A stretch of 64,000 bases of DNA. It comes from Desulfobacterales bacterium HSG16. GTDB lineage: Bacteria > Desulfobacterota > Desulfobacteria > Desulfobacterales > HSG16. The stretch is taken from positions 1 to 64,000 of the forward strand of contig JAUCGE010000008.1 in NCBI GenBank assembly GCA_030377965.1. The letters run 5' to 3'. Below the pieces are notes generated by a model, which ran no database searches, was not told where the DNA came from, and was given only the letters and a program-made list of their open reading frames with translations. Each line of letters starts with the position of its first letter. Position 1 is the stretch's first letter. This document shows, piece after piece, positions 27,040 through 35,584 of this stretch. A program made the position numbers and the translations under genes.

Positions 27040-27106
27040 ATAATATGATTGCTCTGCATTTTCACCCTTCAATTTTGATATTCGTCCTGGGATAAGGAGA
27101 GCCAAT

Positions 27107-27421
27107 TTGTGCGGAATAACCGGATATATTTCAAATAAATATCATACATCATGCAAAGACAAACTGAATGCCGCAATTGACGAGCTTTCACATCGCGGCC
27201 CCGATGATGCTGGCAATAGCTTTAAAAGCGCATCAGATACCGAAGTTGTTTTAAAATCATTTCAGCAATGGGACACAGGGTGTCTTTCCCGGTTTATCGG
27301 AATGTTTGCGATAGCTGTTTGGGACAGACATGAAAAAAGACTCGTTCTTGCAAGAAATCGCATGGGGATAAAACCTTTATATTATAATGTCAATAATGGC
27401 TGTAAAAAAATAAGGAGATAA
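27107..27421 (+). pseudogene. Remnant of glutamine-hydrolysing asparagine synthetase (asnB-like)
   Basis: The start is TTG 27107 with AAGGAGA upstream, giving a Cys as residue 2, the catalytic nucleophile of class II amidotransferases (CGITGYIS). LSHRGPDDAG is kept, then about 50 residues, including the RLSIIDL and YNGEIYN blocks, are missing. SDTEVVLKSFQQW to GMFAIAVWDR...GIKPLYY follows, and the protein ends after 104 residues without the synthetase domain. Such genes usually sit in glycan islands and amidate sugars; this one is dead. Confidence 0.85.
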
Positions 27422-27426
27422 GAAAA

Positions 27427-28734
27427 ATGTCTGACGCACATATTATCGTATTTGAAGATGAGTGGTATCAAAATTTTTATCCCATATCCGCAAGCCGACC
27501 CGTTTATCATGTTCTTGCTGGAGCGAAAACAGCCATCGAACGTATTTCTCATCATTTCAAAGGATTTGAGATTAGCTGCCTTTGCAGGCCCTTTCTTACT
27601 GATCTTTATGGAAATACCGATGAGAAAAACAGCCTTGAACGGATCGCTGTAAAAGACAGCGGCAAGATTATTCTGATCAACGGGGCCTGTGTAATCAGAC
27701 AGAAAGACAGGCAGTGGGCCACAGAACTGAAACATACAGAAGAATCTGTCGCATGGGTTGATGGTGACAGGCTTGTGGCTGCCGTGCTGCCTGCAAAAAT
27801 GCTGACAGGACTGGCAAATGAGATAAAAAGCCTTTATGAAGCCGGGCATACTCAAAAAATTGTGGATTCTTCGGGCGTGATCAAAGATTCAAAGGCTCTG
27901 ATGTTTTCATATATATGGAATCCCATGCTTGAAAATCCTGAAATGATCGAGTCGGATTTTAAAGAATATTACAGTGATGCCTGCAAAGACGATTCCATTG
28001 GCGATTCATTTGTTTATGGGCGTGATAAAATTTATACAGGAACCGGGGTCAGCGCTGATGCGAATTCGGTTATTGATGCCCGTAAAGGGCCTGTGATTCT
28101 GGAAGATGGGGTCGAAATACAGCCTTTCTGCCGGGTTGAGGGGCCTGCATTCATCGGAAAAGATGCAAAACTTGTGGGCGGTAAAGTCGTTTCCGGCTGT
28201 TCCATCGGGCAGGGGTGTCGTATCGGCGGGGAAGTGGAACAGAGCATTTTCATTGCCAATACCAATAAATATCATGATGGGTTTATCGGCCATGCTTATA
28301 TCGGTGAATGGGTCAACCTTGGTGCTTTGACCACAAATTCAGATCTGAAAAATAATTATTCGGAAATTGATGTGTGGCAAAACGGGAAAAGGGTTATGAC
28401 AGGCAGCATAAAAATAGGCTGCTTCATCGGAGATCATACAAAGATCGGGATTGGCATGACCATCAATACCGGGTGTAACATCGGTTTTTCAATCAACCTG
28501 TTCGGCGGCTCTTTTATTATGGGAAAAGAGATACCGAACTTTGTATGGGGAGATGACAATCTCAGGTTGAGAGGCTTCTTGAGCCATGCTGTGGAAACTG
28601 CAAAAACGGTCATGGAGAGAAGAGGCCATGTCTTTGATCAAAGACATGAAATGCTTTTTGAGTATCTGCATGATCGATCTAAAGAAGCGATAGCCAAGTG
28701 GACAAGGGGCGGAAGAAAAAAATCGAAAAAATAA
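27427..28734 (+). CDS. GlmU-like sugar nucleotidyltransferase with beta-helix domain
   Basis: 435 residues. The N-terminal half resembles the putative sugar nucleotidyltransferases of the alternative bacterial GlmU family (IIVFEDEWYQNFYPISASRPVY, INGACVI) rather than the standard GXGTRM pyrophosphorylase. The C-terminal half is a left-handed beta helix (GPVILEDGVEIQPFCRVEGPAFIGKDAKLVGG, AYIGEWVNLGALTTNSDLKNNYSEI, GCFIGDHTKIGIGMTIN), typical of glucosamine-1-phosphate acetyltransferases. It probably makes UDP-N-acetylglucosamine or a related activated sugar. Confidence 0.85.
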   Translation: MSDAHIIVFEDEWYQNFYPISASRPVYHVLAGAKTAIERISHHFKGFEISCLCRPFLTDLYGNTDEKNSLERIAVKDSGKIILINGACVIRQKDRQWATELKHTEESVAWVDGDRLVAAVLPAKMLTGLANEIKSLYEAGHTQKIVDSSGVIKDSKALMFSYIWNPMLENPEMIESDFKEYYSDACKDDSIGDSFVYGRDKIYTGTGVSADANSVIDARKGPVILEDGVEIQPFCRVEGPAFIGKDAKLVGGKVVSGCSIGQGCRIGGEVEQSIFIANTNKYHDGFIGHAYIGEWVNLGALTTNSDLKNNYSEIDVWQNGKRVMTGSIKIGCFIGDHTKIGIGMTINTGCNIGFSINLFGGSFIMGKEIPNFVWGDDNLRLRGFLSHAVETAKTVMERRGHVFDQRHEMLFEYLHDRSKEAIAKWTRGGRKKSKK

Positions 28735-28750
28735 TTTTTTGCACTCAATC

Positions 28751-28794
28751 AAAAAAGCCCCTGTTCTTTAAAAAAGGAACAGGGGCTTTTTTTT
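28751..28794 (+). terminator. Bidirectional intrinsic terminator
   Basis: GCCCCTGTTC (28757-28766) pairs with GAACAGGGGC (28777-28786). The stem is preceded by six A and followed by eight T, so it can work on both strands. It ends the plus-strand GlmU-like gene and the minus-strand BI-1 gene that face each other here. Confidence 0.95.
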
Positions 28795-28849
28795 AATTAC
28801 GATTGCTTATAAAGCGGTCTATTATAATACTGCAAGACTTGTCTTGATA

Positions 28850-29575
28850 TTAATCGCTGTCTCCAAATATTCTGAGCAGCATCAGGAAAAGATTGATAAA
28901 ATCAAGATAAAGTGTGAGCGCTCCCATGATAGCGCCTTTTCTGGCAACGCCTTCTCCGAGTCCAGCAGGTTGAGAAATGGCCATTTCCTTGATTTTCTGG
29001 GTGTCATATGCTGTCAGGCCGGTGAAGATCAGAACACCCGCATATGCAATGAGCATGTGTATGAAATGGCTCTGCATGAAAATATTCACAACAGAAGCTA
29101 AGATAATCCCGAACAGCCCCATCATCATGAAATTTCCAACAGATGTCAAATCTCTTTTTGTGACCATTCCATAGATACTCAAGCCTGCAAACATGCCCGC
29201 ACAGATAAAAAAGGTGGAGGCTATGGACGAACTTGTATATACAAGAAAGACAAATGACAACGTAAGCCCGTTAAGCGCAGCATACCCGAGAAACAGGGCT
29301 GTGGCGGTTGATGCCTTTATCTTGGATATTCTGGCACTCAGAAAAAAGACCATTCCCAGTTCCCCGATAATGAGTCCGTAGAACATAAATCTGTTGCCGA
29401 AGATAAGATTCTTCAGAAAAGCGCTTTGTGACGCAAAAAGTGCAATGCCGCCTGTCAAAGCCAGGCCGACAGCCATCCAGTTATAGACGCTTCGAATGAA
29501 AGAATTGACCATTACATCCTGTTGAGCGCGCTGACCTACCTGCTCAAAGACTTTTTCCTGTTCATACTGCTGCAT
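28850..29575 (-). CDS. Bax inhibitor-1/YccA family membrane protein
   Basis: 241 residues with seven hydrophobic segments. Family marks are the soluble N terminus, GLALTGGIALFAS, and the C-terminal LTAYDTQKIKEMA plus LYLDFINLFLMLLRIFG. Bacterial BI-1 proteins are pH-sensitive calcium-leak channels or protease regulators (YccA inhibits FtsH); the role here is unknown. A strong AAGGAGG site precedes ATG 29575. Confidence 0.95.
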   Translation of the reverse strand: MQQYEQEKVFEQVGQRAQQDVMVNSFIRSVYNWMAVGLALTGGIALFASQSAFLKNLIFGNRFMFYGLIIGELGMVFFLSARISKIKASTATALFLGYAALNGLTLSFVFLVYTSSSIASTFFICAGMFAGLSIYGMVTKRDLTSVGNFMMMGLFGIILASVVNIFMQSHFIHMLIAYAGVLIFTGLTAYDTQKIKEMAISQPAGLGEGVARKGAIMGALTLYLDFINLFLMLLRIFGDSD

Positions 29576-29722
29576 GATTTCCTCCTTAATAAAGGTTTAC
29601 ATCCAATTAAAGATTATAGCTTTTTTTAAAAACATATTATAATACTGTGTATATTGTTTTTCAAGGGAAAAACAGGTTGTCCGACGTATTGAAAAGGCTT
29701 TTGTGCAAATTATGGTAAAAAA

Positions 29723-29980
29723 ATGAAACCGGATCAATTATATCAACAGCTCAAGGATCTCGCCCAGAAACTCGATATCACGGTTTTGGAGAAGAGTTTA
29801 AAGAACGTGGGCCTTCACGTTAAAAGCGGCTATTGCAAAATCAAAGGGAAGAAACATTATATCATGGATAAAAATCTCCCGATACGCAGAAAGACCAGAC
29901 TTCTGGGCAACTGCCTGAAAAAAATGCCCTGTGATGATCTCTATGTGCTGCCGGTTGTTCGGAAGTTTTTGGAGAAATAA
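29723..29980 (+). CDS. Small conserved-looking protein upstream of xseA
   Basis: 85 residues, very basic (pI high), not recognised. Two halves: a helical N terminus (PDQLYQQLKDLAQKLDITV) and VKSGYCKIKGKKHYIMDKNLPIRRKTRLLGNCL. It lies 40 bases before xseA in the same direction. Codon structure and position support a real gene; no function is assigned. Confidence 0.7.
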   Translation: MKPDQLYQQLKDLAQKLDITVLEKSLKNVGLHVKSGYCKIKGKKHYIMDKNLPIRRKTRLLGNCLKKMPCDDLYVLPVVRKFLEK

Positions 29981-30020
29981 CGATTGAACGAATGTACCCA
30001 TATATGTTAGAAGCATCATC

Positions 30021-31397
30021 ATGACTGACTTGAGTGTAAGAAAACATATATATACGGTTTCGGAACTGACCGGTCGTATTAAGGGCCTGCTGGAGGAAAA
30101 TTTCCCTTTTGTCTGGATTTGCGGGGAAATCTCCAACCTGCGTATCCCTGCTTCCAGGCATTGCTATTTTACTTTAAAAGATGAAAAAGCCCAGATCAGC
30201 GGGGTAATGTTCAAAGGCCAGACCCGGAATCTGAAATTTGAAATTGAAGATGGCCTGTCTATCAACGGTCTTGGCAGAATCGGTGTGTACGAGCCGAGAG
30301 GATCTTACCAGGTAATTTTCGAATATCTGGAACCAAGAGGCGTGGGGGCATTGCAGGTAGCCTTTGAGCAGCTCAAGGCACGTCTTGCTGCCCAGGGTCT
30401 TTTTGATGCCGAACATAAGCGGCCCATTCCGTTTCTGCCTGAAAAAATAGCCGTCATTACATCGGCTTCCGGCGCTGTGGTTTTCGATATTATAGATATT
30501 GTCTCCCGGAGGTTTCCTGGTGTAAAGCTCTGTGTCATACCGGTCAGAGTTCAGGGGCGTGGAGCAGAAGAAGAAATCGTTTCAGCCATAGACATTGTAA
30601 ATGGTTCAAACGATGTGGATTGTGCTGTTCTTGCTCGCGGCGGCGGCTCACTGGAAGATTTTCACGCTTTCAATTCGGAGATGGTAGCTGATGCTGTATT
30701 CAACTGTAAAGTTCCGATCATTTCAGCCATAGGTCATGAAACAGATTTTTCGATATCCGACTTTGTCGCGGATTTAAGAGCACCGACTCCATCTGCTGCA
30801 GCAGAACTTGCCGTTCCTGTTCGTGTTGATCTCGAAAATAAAGTTACCAGGCTTTCTCTTGCTCTTCAAAAAAGTTTTGAAAGACGAATCGAAACACGCA
30901 GGCATAATCTGACCGGTCTTTCAAAAAGACTTGCACATCCAGCAAGAAGAATTGAGGATATGCGGCTTAAACTTGATGATTATGAGACAAGGCTTCACAG
31001 GCTGACCGGCTGGTATCTCAAAACATGGAAAGAACGCCTTTCATGGCAGGCTCAAAGGCTTTTTTCAAATACTCCATTAACCAGAATAGACAGGCTGCGT
31101 ACAAAGGCTCTCCGCTATAATGAAAATATGGAATATGCCATGAAATCATTTATTTCCACCCAGCGAATGAACGTAAAAGAGCTTGATGGAAGGCTTTATG
31201 AACTTGATCCAAAAAAAATTCTTCAGCGAGGCTACAGTATCACACGTACAATGCCTGGCGCTGAGGTGGTAAGAAATGCCCGGAGCCTTGAACCGGGACA
31301 GAGGCTTGAAACAGTATTGGCAGACGGCTCGTTTATCAGTCGTGTTGAAAGTGTAAAGAAAGATGATATTGAAAGGATAAAAAAAGATGGCCGCTAA
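30021..31397 (+). CDS. xseA: Exodeoxyribonuclease VII large subunit
   Basis: Catalytic subunit of ExoVII, which degrades single-stranded DNA in repair and recombination. An OB-fold N terminus (HIYTVSELTGRIKGLLEENFPFVWICGEISNL) is followed by the Exonuc_VII_L core: ITSASGAVVFDIIDIVSRRFP, RGGGSLEDFHAFN, ISAIGHETDFSISDFVADLRAPTPSAAAEL, then a long coiled coil. The 458-residue length is normal. It overlaps xseB by 11 bases. Confidence 0.97.
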   Translation: MTDLSVRKHIYTVSELTGRIKGLLEENFPFVWICGEISNLRIPASRHCYFTLKDEKAQISGVMFKGQTRNLKFEIEDGLSINGLGRIGVYEPRGSYQVIFEYLEPRGVGALQVAFEQLKARLAAQGLFDAEHKRPIPFLPEKIAVITSASGAVVFDIIDIVSRRFPGVKLCVIPVRVQGRGAEEEIVSAIDIVNGSNDVDCAVLARGGGSLEDFHAFNSEMVADAVFNCKVPIISAIGHETDFSISDFVADLRAPTPSAAAELAVPVRVDLENKVTRLSLALQKSFERRIETRRHNLTGLSKRLAHPARRIEDMRLKLDDYETRLHRLTGWYLKTWKERLSWQAQRLFSNTPLTRIDRLRTKALRYNENMEYAMKSFISTQRMNVKELDGRLYELDPKKILQRGYSITRTMPGAEVVRNARSLEPGQRLETVLADGSFISRVESVKKDDIERIKKDGR

Positions 31398-31620
31398 ACA
31401 GACCTTTGAAAAAGCGATCAAACAACTTGAACAGATCGTCAACGATCTTGAAACTGGTGATCTGCCCCTTGAAAAAGCCTTGAAGAAATTCGAAGATGGT
31501 GTGACGCTGTCAAAATTTTGCAATGAACAACTGGATAAAACCGAAAAGAAAGTCACCCTTCTGCTGAAAGATGGCCAGGGAAATCTGACAGAAACGCTTT
31601 TTTCGACCAGTAGTAAATAA
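31387..31620 (+). CDS. xseB: Exodeoxyribonuclease VII small subunit
   Basis: 77 residues matching the XseB helical hairpin (TFEKAIKQLEQIVNDLETGDLPLEKALKKFEDGV.L...C). Several copies bind the coiled coil of XseA. The start overlaps the end of xseA, keeping the subunits coupled. Confidence 0.96.
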   Translation: MAAKQTFEKAIKQLEQIVNDLETGDLPLEKALKKFEDGVTLSKFCNEQLDKTEKKVTLLLKDGQGNLTETLFSTSSK

Positions 31621-31672
31621 GAATGGTAAATAAGAATGGTAAACAAAAATGATAAATAAGAACGATAAATAA
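31614..31672 (+). repeat. 13-bp tandem repeat across the xseB stop codon
   Basis: Four units of TAAATAAGAATGG or close variants (31614, 31627, 31640, 31653) plus a partial fifth. The first contains the xseB stop, so every unit begins with TAA. It fills the whole gap to ispA, and slippage here would not affect any protein. Confidence 0.85.
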
Positions 31673-31688
31673 CTGGGCGAATGTCATT

Positions 31689-32627
31689 ATGGATTTCGAT
31701 CTGAAAACCTATCTGGACGGAAAAAACCGTAAAATAAACCAGGCACTCGAAAAACTGCTGCCTCAAAAATCTCTGCGGATTGTCATGGCCATGCGCCATT
31801 CTCTCATGGCTGGCGGAAAACGACTTCGACCGGTGCTTTGTCTTGCAGCAGCAGATACGGTTTGCGGAAATTCTGCCAATGCACTGCCTGCTGCCTGCGC
31901 TATTGAGATGATTCATACCTATTCTCTGATTCATGATGACCTGCCTGCAATGGATGATGATAATCTGAGAAGGGGCGCGCCCACCTGCCATGTAGCATTT
32001 GATGAGGCTTCGGCAATTCTGGCAGGTGACGGACTTTTGACCCTTGCATTCGAAATTTTATCATCTGCCGAAAATTTATCGCCTGCCAGAAATTTATCAT
32101 CAAGTGGCTTGAAAAATCCAGATAAAGCAATTGACATACTGAAAATTATCAATCGGTTATCCAGAGCAGCCGGGTATGAGAATATGATCGAAGGTCAGAT
32201 GCAGGATATTGCATCCGAAGGAGTACTGCTTGATGTCGATCAACTCGAAAAATTACATGCTTTGAAAACAGGGGCCATGATATCTGCTTCTGTATATGCA
32301 GGCGCTGTCATGGGTAGAGCTTCGGATGAACAGATCAGCCATCTTGAAGAATATGCTTACAATATCGGGCTGGCCTTTCAGGTGGCGGACGATATCTTAA
32401 ATGTCGAAGGTGATCCTGAAATTATGGGCAAGGCAGCCGGGACAGATAATGACCGGGGAAAAAATACTTATCCGGCCCTGCTCGGTCTGAAAGAGTCAAA
32501 GGCAGAAGCGGTAAAGCTGGTGGACAGGGCCATAAAATCTCTTGAAATATTCGATAAAGAGCCGGCCAGTATCAAATCCGGCCCTCTTTGCGCCATTGCA
32601 AAGTATATCATTGAGAGAAAACTTTGA
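31689..32627 (+). CDS. ispA: Farnesyl/geranylgeranyl diphosphate synthase (polyprenyl synthetase)
   Basis: Condenses isopentenyl diphosphate into C15 or C20 prenyl diphosphates. The first Asp-rich motif is DDLPAMDDDNLRRG and the second is QVADDILNVEGDPEIMGK. GGKRLRP binds IPP. An Asn/Ser-rich insertion (about residues 125-145, SAENLSPARNLSSSG) encoded by short DNA repeats separates helices and is unusual. It sits between xseB and dxs, the classic order. Confidence 0.95.
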   Translation: MDFDLKTYLDGKNRKINQALEKLLPQKSLRIVMAMRHSLMAGGKRLRPVLCLAAADTVCGNSANALPAACAIEMIHTYSLIHDDLPAMDDDNLRRGAPTCHVAFDEASAILAGDGLLTLAFEILSSAENLSPARNLSSSGLKNPDKAIDILKIINRLSRAAGYENMIEGQMQDIASEGVLLDVDQLEKLHALKTGAMISASVYAGAVMGRASDEQISHLEEYAYNIGLAFQVADDILNVEGDPEIMGKAAGTDNDRGKNTYPALLGLKESKAEAVKLVDRAIKSLEIFDKEPASIKSGPLCAIAKYIIERKL

Positions 32628-32658
32628 ATTTTTTCAATTAATTCGATTCAAAGTTTTT
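32618..32658 (+). terminator. AT-rich hairpin at the ispA stop, possible terminator
   Basis: AAAACTTTGAAT (32618-32629) pairs with ATTCAAAGTTTT (32646-32657), with a T-run at the end. The stem overlaps the last codons and stop of ispA. It is weak because it is AT-rich, so partial termination before dxs is a guess. Confidence 0.45.
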
Positions 32659-32759
32659 ATACCAAAAAACTTGTAGGGCTGATTTTTAATCCGCCCCGAA
32701 TTTTCATCGTTTGTTGTGTCCAACAGGGCATGTAGCGTTTATAAAAGAAAGGGCATCAC

Positions 32760-34712
32760 TTGGAACTGTTGAAAAAAATCGATTCTCCATCGGATTTGAA
32801 ATGTTTTTCGTCATCAGAACTTGAAAAACTTGCAGCAGAGATTCGTTCGGTTATTGTCGATGTGGTTTCAAAAAATGGAGGACACCTGGCATCCAGCCTG
32901 GGATCAGTGGAACTGGCCATTGCAGTTCATTATGTTTTTGACAGTCCGAATGATAAAATTATCTGGGATGTCGGCCACCAGTCATATACCCATAAATTGC
33001 TGACCGGCAGGCAGGAAAAATTTGACACCATTCGTAAACATGATGGTTTGAGCGGTTTTACCCGCAGAAGTGAAAGCCCCCACGATGCCTTCACTACCGG
33101 CCACAGCAGTACATCCATCGCGGCAGGGCTTGGTATTGCCTGCGCGAAATGCCTGAAACAGGAATCATCCAAGGTCATCTCGATTATAGGAGATGGATCA
33201 ATGACAGCCGGACTGGCATACGAAGCATTGAACCAGGCAGGAGATCTTCATAAAGATCTCATTGTCATCTTGAACGACAATGACATGTCCATCGCAAAAA
33301 ATGTGGGGGCTTTATCCTCGTTTTTAAGCCGTAAATGTTCAGCAAAAAGATTGCAGACTTTAAGATATAAGACAGGGGAATTTTTAAGATCTCTGCCGAA
33401 AATCGGAGATGATATCTATAAACTGGTGAAAAGGTCGGAAGAATCTTTCATGACATTTGTAACCCCTGGAGTTTTGTTCGAAGCCTTTGATTTTGAATAT
33501 TTCGGGCCAATTGATGGCCACAGGCTGGATCATCTGATAGATATTTTACAAAATATCAAGGAATTAAGAGAACCTGTACTGCTCCATGTTACAACGAAAA
33601 AAGGAAAAGGATACGCTCCTGCCGAAGAAAACCCGGTTTATTTTCACGGTGTAGGCAGTTTCAAGGTGGCAACAGGCAAATGCATGAAACCAAAAGCGCC
33701 GATTCCCACGTACACAAATGTGTTTGGCGATACAATGCTTGAACTTGCCCGGGAGGATAAGCGAATAGTAGCTGTTACAGCAGCAATGCCGGAAGGCACC
33801 GGACTCCTGAAATTTTCCGAAAAATTTCCAGACCGTTTTTTTGATGTGGGCATTGCAGAGCAGCATGGAGTGACCTTTGCCGCAGGACTTGCTACAGAGG
33901 GTTTTAAACCGATTGTTGCTGTTTATTCCACCTTTCTGCAAAGAGCCTATGATCAGATTCTTCATGATGTGTGCATAGAATCTCTGCCCGTCATTTTTGC
34001 CCTGGATCGGGGCGGACTTGTGGGCGAAGATGGCTGCACTCATCACGGAGTCTTTGATTTTTCATACCTGAGAGCAATGCCCAATATGGTGGTCATGGCC
34101 CCGAGGGATGAAAACGAATTGCGCCGTATGCTCAAAACAGCAATTGATCATGACGGTCCCATAGCCTGTCGATATCCAAGAGGTTCTGGAAAGGGCGTGG
34201 ACATGGATGAAACAATCACCCCTGTTCCCATAGGAAAAGCAAAAATTCTTATGGAAGGAGATGATCTTGTAATCTTTGCAATCGGGTATTCGGTATGTGA
34301 AGCCTGTGACGCTGCAATCCGCCTGAAAAAAGAATCGAATATATCCGCAACCGTTGTTGACTGCCGATTCGTAAAACCTCTTGATACAGAATTAATTGTC
34401 TCTCTGGCAAAGAAAATTCCGTATATCATTACAGCTGAGGAAAATGCGCTTCAGGGAGGATTTGGTTCAGCGGTGTCAGAGGCTCTTGTCGATAATCGGG
34501 TGACAGGTTTTGCAATGGAAAGAATCGGCATAGAAGATGCCTTTATCGAGCATGGAGTACAATCAATATTGAGAAAAAATTGCCGGGTGGATGCAGATGG
34601 CATTGTCCGGGCTGCTTTAAGACTTTTACCTGAAAAACCTGAAAAACCTGAAAAACCTGAAAAAAAAGATTTAGCAGCAAACTATATGACCGAAAACAAG
34701 AAAGGCGCTTGA
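32760..34712 (+). CDS. dxs: 1-deoxy-D-xylulose-5-phosphate synthase
   Basis: First enzyme of the MEP isoprenoid pathway, joining pyruvate and glyceraldehyde 3-phosphate with thiamine diphosphate. Motifs are HLASSLGSVELAIAVHYVFD, DVGHQSYTHKLLTGR, the ThDP-binding IGDGSMTAGLAYEALNQAG...LNDNDMSI, and the transketolase pyrimidine domain with AEQHGVTFAAGLA. The start is TTG 32760 behind AAAGG. The C terminus carries a run of EKP repeats that is not part of the normal enzyme (normal length about 620-635, here 650). Confidence 0.96.
   Translation: MELLKKIDSPSDLKCFSSSELEKLAAEIRSVIVDVVSKNGGHLASSLGSVELAIAVHYVFDSPNDKIIWDVGHQSYTHKLLTGRQEKFDTIRKHDGLSGFTRRSESPHDAFTTGHSSTSIAAGLGIACAKCLKQESSKVISIIGDGSMTAGLAYEALNQAGDLHKDLIVILNDNDMSIAKNVGALSSFLSRKCSAKRLQTLRYKTGEFLRSLPKIGDDIYKLVKRSEESFMTFVTPGVLFEAFDFEYFGPIDGHRLDHLIDILQNIKELREPVLLHVTTKKGKGYAPAEENPVYFHGVGSFKVATGKCMKPKAPIPTYTNVFGDTMLELAREDKRIVAVTAAMPEGTGLLKFSEKFPDRFFDVGIAEQHGVTFAAGLATEGFKPIVAVYSTFLQRAYDQILHDVCIESLPVIFALDRGGLVGEDGCTHHGVFDFSYLRAMPNMVVMAPRDENELRRMLKTAIDHDGPIACRYPRGSGKGVDMDETITPVPIGKAKILMEGDDLVIFAIGYSVCEACDAAIRLKKESNISATVVDCRFVKPLDTELIVSLAKKIPYIITAEENALQGGFGSAVSEALVDNRVTGFAMERIGIEDAFIEHGVQSILRKNCRVDADGIVRAALRLLPEKPEKPEKPEKKDLAANYMTENKKGA
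34629..34664 (+). repeat. 9-bp microsatellite (CCTGAAAAA)4 in the dxs tail
   Basis: Four perfect head-to-tail copies encode (EKP)n near the C terminus of Dxs. Length changes keep the frame, so the tail may vary between strains. Confidence 0.9.
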
Positions 34713-34719
34713 TATTTCT

Positions 34720-35466
34720 ATGGCGCAGAAAAAAGAAAGACTGGATCGTGTCATGGTCAGCAAAGGACTTGCTGCAAGCCGACAGAAGGCTGTTGCAATG
34801 ATCATGGCTGGAAATGTACGCGTCAATGACCTGCCAGTTCATAAAGCCGGAACTCAGATTAAAGAAAATGATAAAATTACCGTAACTGGCAATGACTGCC
34901 CCTATGTGAGCAGAGGCGGACTCAAACTTGAACCGGGGCTGGAAACTTTCGATATTCAGATTGCAGGGTCTGTCTGCATGGATGTCGGCGCTTCGACCGG
35001 GGGATTTACCGATTGCCTGCTTCAAAATGGAGCGGCTTTTGTGTATGCAGTGGATGTGGGATACGGACAACTGGCATGGAAAATCCGTCAGGATAAACGG
35101 GTTGCTGTGATAGAACGAACTAATATCCGCTACATGGAAAAAGAGAAAATAGATCGGCCTGTGGATATTGCCGTCATTGATGTCTCATTTATTTCCTTGA
35201 AAATCGTAATGCCTGAAATATTAAAATTTCTAAAAAATCAGGCAGATATCATAGCTTTGATAAAGCCCCAGTTTGAAGTGGGGAAAGGAAAGGTCGGAAA
35301 AGGAGGAGTGGTTCGCGATACAACTCTCCATGATGAAGTAATCGAATCCCTCTGCCTTTATTTTGATACTTTAAACCTGGCTCGAAAAGGACTTTTGCCA
35401 TCACCCATACTCGGACCTAGCGGAAACCGGGAATTTTTGATTTGGCTGGCCAGGTGCAATACCTGA
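34720..35466 (+). CDS. tlyA: TlyA family rRNA 2'-O-methyltransferase
   Basis: 248 residues: an S4 RNA-binding domain (RLDRVMVSKGLAASRQKAVAMIMAGNVRVND) joined to an FtsJ-type methyltransferase (YVSRGGLKLE, VCMDVGASTGGFTDCLLQNGA, VIDVSFISL, ALIKPQFEVGK). Relatives methylate 16S and 23S rRNA; some are called hemolysins. It follows dxs by seven bases, as in many bacteria. Confidence 0.95.
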   Translation: MAQKKERLDRVMVSKGLAASRQKAVAMIMAGNVRVNDLPVHKAGTQIKENDKITVTGNDCPYVSRGGLKLEPGLETFDIQIAGSVCMDVGASTGGFTDCLLQNGAAFVYAVDVGYGQLAWKIRQDKRVAVIERTNIRYMEKEKIDRPVDIAVIDVSFISLKIVMPEILKFLKNQADIIALIKPQFEVGKGKVGKGGVVRDTTLHDEVIESLCLYFDTLNLARKGLLPSPILGPSGNREFLIWLARCNT

Positions 35467-35584
35467 AAAAAACGGGATTTAAATCTTGATTTTCATTTTT
35501 TTAACATATATTCTGCCAAAATCTTAACTGTTTAAGAACAATAGGCCGATAAGACGTGAAAATACAATGAAGAGAGGAGCTTAA

